DNA of 64,000 nucleotides from a virus, in IMG/VR virus record IMGVR_UViG_3300008448_000019, positions 35,259 through 99,258 of that record. One strand, given 5' to 3'. Below, in pieces: positions 58,791 to 64,000 of the stretch (position 1 is its first letter; each line of letters begins with the position of its first letter). The notes under the pieces are model-generated. The model saw nothing but the letters and a program-made list of their open reading frames with translations. It did no database searches and had not been told where the DNA came from. Made by a program: the position numbers and the translations under genes.

Positions 58791-59309
58791 TTATCGGAAC
58801 GCAAAGTGGCGAAGCTGCGCTGAAAGGTATGGATTAGGTCTAGTGCCTGGATGCATTACTGGCCCCGGAGTAACTACAAGTCTCCCTTTACTCGAAAATC
58901 TAAGTACTTTTCCTCCAGCTTTAGGAGAGATTAAATGAGGACGAGTACCCTGGTGGTGCATATATGCGTAGTTGACTTGAGACCCAATCCAAAGATATTG
59001 ACCGGTAGCATTTCCAGTATGCCGCATGTGAATAGAGGCCCTAAGCCTGCCGGTTTTTACACCAACCATGCGCTTAGCACCCTTTACAGCTTTGTTACCC
59101 CGAATTTCTAGTGTCTTCCATAGACCACCAGAGCTAGTGTTAAGTTCTTTGTGGAGCGCAGCTTTGTAGATTACTACACCACCCACTGCAAAAGTAAAAG
59201 CAGTCCCCGGAGAGCCGACAGCCCCTTTGCCATACTTTCTTACGTGATTATTAAATTTGTTGGCGTAATAAATCCAGGGACTGTCTGGTATGAAGCCGCC
59301 TAGTGGCAT
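58791..59309 (-). CDS. HK97 gp10-like tail completion/neck protein
   Basis: 172 residues. VKTGRLRASIHMRHTGNATG, QYLWIGSQVNYAYMHHQG and VMHPGTRPNPYLSAQL form the pattern of HK97 gp10-type neck or tail-completion proteins. In those proteins the TGRLRxSI strand and YAxxxExG or HQG turn are conserved. It follows the terminator-like gene by one base. Proteins of this type join the tail to the head connector. Confidence 0.7.
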   Translation of the reverse strand: MPLGGFIPDSPWIYYANKFNNHVRKYGKGAVGSPGTAFTFAVGGVVIYKAALHKELNTSSGGLWKTLEIRGNKAVKGAKRMVGVKTGRLRASIHMRHTGNATGQYLWIGSQVNYAYMHHQGTRPHLISPKAGGKVLRFSSKGRLVVTPGPVMHPGTRPNPYLSAQLRHFAFR

Positions 59310-59310
59310 T

Positions 59311-59814
59311 TTATGGAACCGCCAAAGTTAAGTTCATGTTTACTGTCTGAAAACCACCCTCGGGAGGAGTTATATCTACAGTTGCAATAACACCAACACC
59401 ATAACCACTGCCGTCCCACATATCAAAAAGTCTTACGGCATCCATAAGAACCCAGGCATCAATCGCTGATACAGCAGAAGCTTCTTGTATTTTTTCAGGA
59501 GATGGCGGACGACCGTTTGGTCCAACTATAGGCACGGCTCTGGCGATAGATATAGTGACAACAGCGCTTCTAGGTACGTTACATCTCTGCGGAGAGCTTG
59601 CTTCATCTCCAGGTGCACCTAAGTACATTTGAATAAACGAAACTACAACTTGTTCGCAGTCAATCGCAGGCTGTCCGATAGTCCAGTATCGACGGTTCGG
59701 TAGGTTAACGTTGTATGACTGGAACACAGTCTCCACACGCTCAACTATGCCGTCCATCATGTCTCTGAGGTTTGTTGCATCCTCTAAGACACCGGAACCA
59801 TCGATATAGGTCAT
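59311..59814 (-). CDS. Tail terminator-like protein
   Basis: 167 residues. LRDMMDGIVERVETVFQSYN then LPNRRYWTIGQPAIDCEQVV and PRSAVVTISIARAVPIVGPN fit actinophage head-tail or tail terminator proteins by position and length. The C-terminus (GVIATVDITPPEGGFQTVNM) is a beta strand pair typical of the gpU-like fold. It sits between the small acidic protein and the gp10-like protein, where the terminator is normally encoded. Identification rests mostly on gene order. Confidence 0.6.
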   Translation of the reverse strand: MTYIDGSGVLEDATNLRDMMDGIVERVETVFQSYNVNLPNRRYWTIGQPAIDCEQVVVSFIQMYLGAPGDEASSPQRCNVPRSAVVTISIARAVPIVGPNGRPPSPEKIQEASAVSAIDAWVLMDAVRLFDMWDGSGYGVGVIATVDITPPEGGFQTVNMNLTLAVP

Positions 59815-59818
59815 TAGA

Positions 59819-59986
59819 TTACTCCTCTACTGGAGCAGACTCTTCTACTACTGGAGCCTCTACAACAGTTTCTTCTACTACAGGTGCTTCAACCTTAGGA
59901 GCCTTTGCTCTAGGAGCTGGAGCTGCCTTCTTAACATTAGCGCCAGGCATATCTGCGGCGGTAAAGTTTGTCATCATCTGTGCCAT
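59819..59986 (-). CDS. Small acidic-tailed virion gene product
   Basis: 55 residues from the ATG at 59986 (MAQMMTNFTAADMPG), with AAAGAG upstream; the longer frame to 60043 overlaps the adaptor gene. The body is Lys/Ala-rich (KKAAPAPRAKAPKVE) and the end is an imperfect acidic repeat (APVVEETVVEAPVVEESAP). Small Lys/Pro/Glu-rich proteins occur at this position in many actinophages, without known function. Confidence 0.55.
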   Translation of the reverse strand: MAQMMTNFTAADMPGANVKKAAPAPRAKAPKVEAPVVEETVVEAPVVEESAPVEE

Positions 59987-59999
59987 TATTTGCTCTTTC

Positions 60000-61118
60000 T
60001 TACTCAGTTGGATACATCTTGATCTGAAGGTTTCCAGACGCAAGTTCTATTATATTTGGGACATTGCTTATTGTTTTAGTTGCGTATAGGGTCCAGGTTC
60101 CAGGATCTACCATCCCAAGAGCCCTAAGCGCTTTGTCGTATGGGACTGTAAACGTTATTGTCTGAGCTCCAGAATTCAAACTAAAATCTGAATTATCTAA
60201 GTCAACTGCTCTGGATCCAGAGTAGCTTCTTAGTGTTATCACAGGGGTCCATCCAGTGTCCGGGAAGAAGTTGTCAAGGTCAACAGCTGTGAGACCAACG
60301 GAAGACCAAGTAGCTGGTTCACCTTTTACTAAAGTCAAGTCATACTGGGCGCTTGGTGTCATAACAACAGTTTTCGGTGTGTACCTTCTTGCACGTGGTG
60401 TGTCGACAGAGAATACCTTGGACTTGCGGCGAGCGTTGTCTGGGTTAGCAACCTTAAGGAATAAGTCAATTTCGTATAGCCCTGTGCGGAGCTCGTCAAT
60501 AAACTCTTGGTTGTCGAGGATTGTGTAAGAAACGCCCTGGCGTGATACAGAGGTTACACGCTGAGGAAGCTCACAAGCCTCATCGCCTGACCAAAGTCTG
60601 GCAAACTCGATAGCAAGTTTACGGGCAGCCATCTTTCCAGCAATTGGCACAGGAGTTCCGTAGGAGTATGTAACCTCGGTGTTACATGGGGTCCAAGGGG
60701 TTCCGGCCTTGATGTGAATGGTTGAGTGGTCTACAAGGTAGTAGCTTGACGGATCTAAAATGTCCCCAAGCCTGTTTCTTATAGCGTGAATTTTAGTTAC
60801 TGGACGACCACGAAGTTTGATTCGTGAGTCAGGGGACATGCCGTCAGAAGTCAGCTCTGAATACTCATCGTAGTCGCCAGAGGGAATATTGTAAACGTCT
60901 CCACCAAAAAGAACTGGAGAGTTGGTCTTAGTTGATGGGCCCATACGGTTATTGCGTAGGGTACAGGTATAACGCTCGGTTACAGTAGTTTCGCCAGTAT
61001 ACTTACGGCCTGACATTGCCCAAAGCAGGTATGACGCGGTCTTAGCAGCCTCTAACGTATACTCAGTATACGAATAGTCGCCCATCTCTTCGGGCTGAAT
61101 CCACAAGTTGTTGGTCAT
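60000..61118 (-). CDS. Head-tail adaptor with C-terminal beta domain
   Basis: 372 residues. The N-terminal part (YTLEAAKTASYLLWAMSGRK, then SRIKLRGRPVTKIHAIRNRL and STIHIKAGTPWTP) fits gp6-like head-tail adaptors of actinophages, with a helical part AARKLAIEFARLWSGDEAC. Residues about 255-372 are an extra beta domain (YDLTLVKGEPATWSSVGLTA, then SFSLNSGAQTITFTVP-like strands). Its DQG/KGE...TFTVP...YxYDLE pattern is reminiscent of the small proteins at 2115 and 19813. That resemblance is tentative. Lies behind the tail tube gene, separated by a hairpin. Confidence 0.65.
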   Translation of the reverse strand: MTNNLWIQPEEMGDYSYTEYTLEAAKTASYLLWAMSGRKYTGETTVTERYTCTLRNNRMGPSTKTNSPVLFGGDVYNIPSGDYDEYSELTSDGMSPDSRIKLRGRPVTKIHAIRNRLGDILDPSSYYLVDHSTIHIKAGTPWTPCNTEVTYSYGTPVPIAGKMAARKLAIEFARLWSGDEACELPQRVTSVSRQGVSYTILDNQEFIDELRTGLYEIDLFLKVANPDNARRKSKVFSVDTPRARRYTPKTVVMTPSAQYDLTLVKGEPATWSSVGLTAVDLDNFFPDTGWTPVITLRSYSGSRAVDLDNSDFSLNSGAQTITFTVPYDKALRALGMVDPGTWTLYATKTISNVPNIIELASGNLQIKMYPTE

Positions 61119-61140
61119 CTTTACCTCTTAGATAAGTTTA

Positions 61141-61181
61141 ACGGGCGGTAGCCTAAGCTAGTTGCTCAAGCTACCACCCGT
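61141..61181 (-). terminator. Strong hairpin between tail tube and adaptor genes
   Basis: Arms ACGGGCGGTAGC (61141-61152) and GCTACCACCCGT (61170-61181) match at 11 of 12 positions, the last as a wobble pair on one strand. No long U-tract follows on the minus strand, so it may be an attenuator or an RNA-stability element protecting the abundant upstream capsid and tail tube messages. Confidence 0.6.
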
Positions 61182-61192
61182 CTTTAAACTAT

Positions 61193-62299
61193 TTAGTTCT
61201 CGTTCGAAGCGATGATGTTGTCGATCGCTACGTCAGCGTTGTAGTTGACGTTACCTGGAACGTTGAAGGTGTTTCCACCAGTACCAATTTGAGCGGTAGT
61301 AGTTGGAGTAGGTGCTGGGTAGGTCTCGGTGACACTGTCAGATACAGTTACACGAGCTCCAGAACCGACTACACCAGTAGTATCTGCGGTGACGGCAGCG
61401 TTCACAAAGCTAACCGATGATCCAGAGATGCTTGCAACTGTCCAAGTACCGTTGAATAGAGTACCTAGGTTCTGAACGTAAATCTCATCTCCAACTGCGA
61501 TACCAGGGGCAGCGCTGAAGGTAATGGTTGACTTAGTGTCAGTTACTGTTGTAGCTGCTGAATCAATAGTGATCGCTGTAGGCTGCTTAGCTGTAGCTGA
61601 AGTGAATACAACAGGTCCAGTTCCATCAGTCCAGCTGTAGAAGCCGTTTAGACCAGTAGGTGCCCACTCAGAACGTGCATAAGCGTATGGACGCTCTGCA
61701 GCAACTGGGAACTCCCAACGGCCGTCAATGCCTGCCTGGAATGAAGAGTTTCCTAGACCGTAACCTTCGAAGGTGTTAGCTAGTAGACCGTTTTCGATGA
61801 CGCGGTCACCAGACTGACGCATCTTCACGTATGGGAAGATCCAGTGGAAGTAAGGAAGAACGCCTGCGCGCTTTCCGTCCTTAACTGCGTGAGACCAAGC
61901 TTCGATGGCAACACCGTTACCAGCAGGGTCGTCACCAACACCAGGAGCAGCCCAACCAATTGACTTGTGGTTAGGAGATCCAGCGCTTCCTAGATCCTTG
62001 CGAAGAAGTAGACCACCAGAGATCAGAGCGGATAGCTCTGGGTCTGGCTCACAAATAGCAAGTTCCATGGTGATACGCTTTAGGGTGTCTGGAGCCTTGT
62101 AGGTTACGCAAACAACGCCATTAGCGCCTTTTTCGGTGATCTCGTCGCCTTCTTCGTACTCAGGTGTAAACGAGATACGCATGAAAGCAGAGGTTGTGTA
62201 ACTGTCAGCTGGACCAGTTAGTAGGTTGCCGGCAGAATCTAGGCGGGTGACACGGATTGACACACCCTGAATGCTGGCAGCATATTCTTGAGTAGCCAT
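61193..62299 (-). CDS. Major tail tube protein
   Basis: 368 residues. IQGVSIRVTRLDSAGNLLTG, RISFTPEYEEGDEITEKGAN, VVCVTYKAPDTLKRITMELA and ICEPDPELSALISGG form the tail tube fold I know from actinophage major tail proteins. A recurrent beta module is fused near residues 252-318 (AAPGIAVGDEIYVQNLGTLF), and would sit on the outside of the tube. Here the gene lies before the adaptor rather than in the usual place after the terminator, which is unusual. A hairpin follows the stop. Confidence 0.7.
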   Translation of the reverse strand: MATQEYAASIQGVSIRVTRLDSAGNLLTGPADSYTTSAFMRISFTPEYEEGDEITEKGANGVVCVTYKAPDTLKRITMELAICEPDPELSALISGGLLLRKDLGSAGSPNHKSIGWAAPGVGDDPAGNGVAIEAWSHAVKDGKRAGVLPYFHWIFPYVKMRQSGDRVIENGLLANTFEGYGLGNSSFQAGIDGRWEFPVAAERPYAYARSEWAPTGLNGFYSWTDGTGPVVFTSATAKQPTAITIDSAATTVTDTKSTITFSAAPGIAVGDEIYVQNLGTLFNGTWTVASISGSSVSFVNAAVTADTTGVVGSGARVTVSDSVTETYPAPTPTTTAQIGTGGNTFNVPGNVNYNADVAIDNIIASNEN

Positions 62300-62321
62300 T
62301 TAGCTATTCTCCTTATGTTTC

Positions 62322-63197
62322 TTAGGCTGTTAGATCGACTCGAACAGCGAGGTGGATGGATGTGTCAAAGTAAACCGCAGCTGGGCGGATTGCCTTGAGA
62401 CGCATGTCATTTTGATTTCCCGACACATCATATGCTTGCGCTAGATTGTCGTTTACTACATCGACATCGCCCACGTAAGTGCGAACGGTGCCGGTGGCGT
62501 AAATCCATTTGTTGGTGGCTGACGCGCTTGCGCCAGTTGCACCGTCTGGTCCAGTACCTGTGTAACCAGAACCAACGATAACTGGAGTGCCACCCATAGT
62601 CTGCAGGTGGTCTACTTCAGTCTCGTGGAAAATCATGTTTGAGTTACTAGAAAGCAGTGCTGCAACGTCACGAGTTACGTGAATCACTCCCTGCTCACCG
62701 CCGTCTGAAGCCTGACCGATTGAGTACTCTAAAAGAGCAAGTGCACGGCGAGGTGAAAGTGCGGTTCCGCCATTAAGAATAGTGGCAGATGCATCCGAAA
62801 GAGCTAAGTTTGCGTGGCTCTCTCCCTTGCGGACAGCACCATCCCAAAGCTCTACTTCCATAGCGTGCTGGGTGACGCCTTCGATCTGTCTCTTTAGACG
62901 CTCGATACGGTCAAGGCCGTTAAATCCTAGAGTTGAGCGGAGCTCTTCTGCTTCAATGAAGAAAGGCTTGATCTCTGTGTAGTAAGTTGGTGTTCCAGCA
63001 GCTACTACTTCACCATCGGAAGAGTCAGAGTCGTCCCAGTTAGTTGCTGAATAAAGTGTTGTTTCCCATTCCTGGGAGAATCCTCGGATCCACTGATCCT
63101 CATTAGGACCATTTTCTGGCTTAACTACGGCGAGTAGGCCAAAAGCCGATGGCACAATCTTCGGTGCTGTTACAACACCAGTCTTTGTGAAAGCCAT
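62322..63197 (-). CDS. Virion structural protein, capsid-like
   Basis: 291 residues. TPTYYTEIKPFFIEAEELRS, ERLKRQIEGVTQHAMEVELW, VIHVTRDVAALLSSNSNMIF and MGGTPVIVGSGYTGTGPDGA resemble pieces of HK97-type shell or encapsulated proteins, for example a GGTPVIVGSGY turn. It sits between the major capsid gene and the tail tube gene. It could be a decoration, minor capsid or second shell protein; the exact role cannot be read. ATG at 63197 with AAAGGA upstream. Confidence 0.5.
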   Translation of the reverse strand: MAFTKTGVVTAPKIVPSAFGLLAVVKPENGPNEDQWIRGFSQEWETTLYSATNWDDSDSSDGEVVAAGTPTYYTEIKPFFIEAEELRSTLGFNGLDRIERLKRQIEGVTQHAMEVELWDGAVRKGESHANLALSDASATILNGGTALSPRRALALLEYSIGQASDGGEQGVIHVTRDVAALLSSNSNMIFHETEVDHLQTMGGTPVIVGSGYTGTGPDGATGASASATNKWIYATGTVRTYVGDVDVVNDNLAQAYDVSGNQNDMRLKAIRPAAVYFDTSIHLAVRVDLTA

Positions 63198-63236
63198 TTA
63201 AAATCCTTTAAGTTAAGTCTTATATTTTTCTGTATT

Positions 63237-63262
63237 GGGGGAGGCCATTGCTGACCTCCCCC
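63237..63262 (-). terminator. Hairpin after the major capsid gene
   Basis: Arms GGGGGAGG (63237-63244) and CCTCCCCC (63255-63262) with a ten-base loop in the 88-base gap after the capsid gene. There is no U-tract behind it, so partial termination or protection of the capsid message is more likely than full termination. Confidence 0.6.
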
Positions 63263-63285
63263 GCTACGAGATTTGCTATCGGGGT

Positions 63286-64000
63286 TTAGACCTCGATTGC
63301 AGCTGCGGTTGCGCCACCAGTGGTGTCGCGTAGAGCAGCAGCCACACCGTTAACGTTAACGGTCTGGGTGACAACAAGTGCCTCGATACCAACCTTTGCA
63401 ACACCTTCGAAGGTCTCAACGAACATCTTGTAGTCGTTGGTTCCAACAAGGGAGCTGTCGCGGATGATACCTAGGTCTAGTGAACCACCGTCAAGGAACA
63501 AGAATGTTCCCTCAGCGAATAGGTACCACTTGAAGCTGTCTGGGAACTCTAGAAGTGCAGCAGTACCCTGAGAACCGTAAACGGTCATGTCAGGTGATGC
63601 AACTAGGTTCACGTTTAGCTGTGCTAGGTAGCCCTCGATCTCGCCACGGCCAACAGACAGAGTACCGTCTCCTGGCATAGCTAGAGCTAGGTCAGCTGCC
63701 ATTGCGTCGTAGATCCAGTCAGGAACAATTGCGGTCAGAGTAGTGCTCTGAGCAATGCGGTGACGGGAACGGTAAGCAACAGCTGCCTTGCGGACTGACA
63801 CTAGGAAGTCGCGACCAAAACCGATTAGGGTTCCAGAAGTAACAGCGGTAGAGCCGGCCTCAATCTTGCTAATTACGTACTGCTCAGCCTCACGTGCGTG
63901 CTGTACTAGAGCTAGCTCGTTGTGGCGAGCAATCAACTCTGGGTAAGCGCGAGTCATAAGGTTACCGAACTGTAGCTGTAGGGTTACAGCGTCAGTGGTA
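63286..64000 (-). CDS. Major capsid protein (partial, C-terminal part)
   Basis: At least 238 residues are visible; the frame is open to the right edge and upstream codons continue beyond the ATG at 63957, so that ATG is probably internal. VPDWIYDAMAADLALAMPGD, then FAEGTFLFLDGGSLDLGIIR and DSSLVGTNDYKMFVETFEGV, are the C-terminal signatures of actinophage HK97-fold major capsid proteins. The N-terminal arm and any scaffold domain lie outside the window. It is the first structural gene visible on the right. Confidence 0.82.
   Translation of the reverse strand, partial: TTDAVTLQLQFGNLMTRAYPELIARHNELALVQHAREAEQYVISKIEAGSTAVTSGTLIGFGRDFLVSVRKAAVAYRSRHRIAQSTTLTAIVPDWIYDAMAADLALAMPGDGTLSVGRGEIEGYLAQLNVNLVASPDMTVYGSQGTAALLEFPDSFKWYLFAEGTFLFLDGGSLDLGIIRDSSLVGTNDYKMFVETFEGVAKVGIEALVVTQTVNVNGVAAALRDTTGGATAAAIEV

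Overview
The window is a contiguous piece of a tailed-phage genome, most likely a siphovirus of an actinobacterium. The actinobacterial signals are a WhiB-type regulator, a DUF3039 protein and a class Ib ribonucleotide reductase set (nrdH-nrdI-nrdE) whose NrdE resembles actinobacterial NrdE. The siphovirus signals are a 947-residue tape measure, a Dit-like protein, a Tal-like protein and overlapping tail-assembly chaperones. The moderate G+C by eye, the tail-fibre repeat types shared with aquatic phages and the many 2-oxoglutarate oxygenases suggest an aquatic host, but that is inference. Both ends cut through genes: nrdE on the left and the major capsid gene on the right. Terminase, portal and nrdF are not in the window. 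I saw no integrase, tRNA, CRISPR array or insertion sequence.

Layout. 1-2031 (minus): nrdE (partial), nrdI, nrdH and a DUF3039 protein. 2115-31692 (plus): a 29.5-kb adhesion cassette made of two fibre modules. The first (2115-14659) holds repeat-rich and collagen-like fibre proteins, a large beta-structured protein and a fibronectin-type protein ending in an extraordinary Phe/Pro tail. The second (19813-31692) repeats several of the same gene types with much longer collagen-like Gly-X-Thr tracts. Between them (14723-19721) lie seven genes: five prolyl-4-hydroxylase-like Fe(II)/2-oxoglutarate oxygenases and two related proteins that resemble the DUF6065 family. 31720-35231 (minus): a glycosyltransferase-like protein and a prim-pol/SF3 primase-helicase. 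35429-38408 (plus): a membrane protein, a small HTH-like protein, a metallophosphoesterase and a glycosyltransferase with a helical-repeat tail. 38371-48558 (minus): WhiB regulator, a T4 endonuclease V-type glycosylase, a GT-B-like glycosyltransferase, SSB-like protein, Sak4-like ATPase, PD-(D/E)XK nuclease, SNF2 helicase, RuvC-like resolvase, a 34-residue Cys-rich protein and family A DNA polymerase. 48569-64000 (minus): virion morphogenesis genes from a small protein of unknown role and the S74-terminated tail protein back through Tal, Dit, tape measure, chaperones, neck proteins, tail tube and capsid.

How it may work together. The phage builds a siphovirus particle from the minus-strand operon and decorates its tail with fibres from the plus-strand cassette. 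The fibres are rich in Gly-Pro-Thr and Gly-Ala-Thr triplets, and one neighbour has a Phe/Pro tail. The oxygenases between the two fibre modules are therefore reasonable candidates for hydroxylating fibre proline residues, and the three glycosyltransferase-like genes for glycosylating them. This modification system is the most interesting hypothesis here; the sequence shows proximity and intact catalytic residues, not substrate.

Two further patterns cut across the genome. A short extended-minus-10-like element (consensus near GGTAAAATA) recurs in front of several gene blocks. A roughly 60-residue beta module recurs in six different virion proteins.
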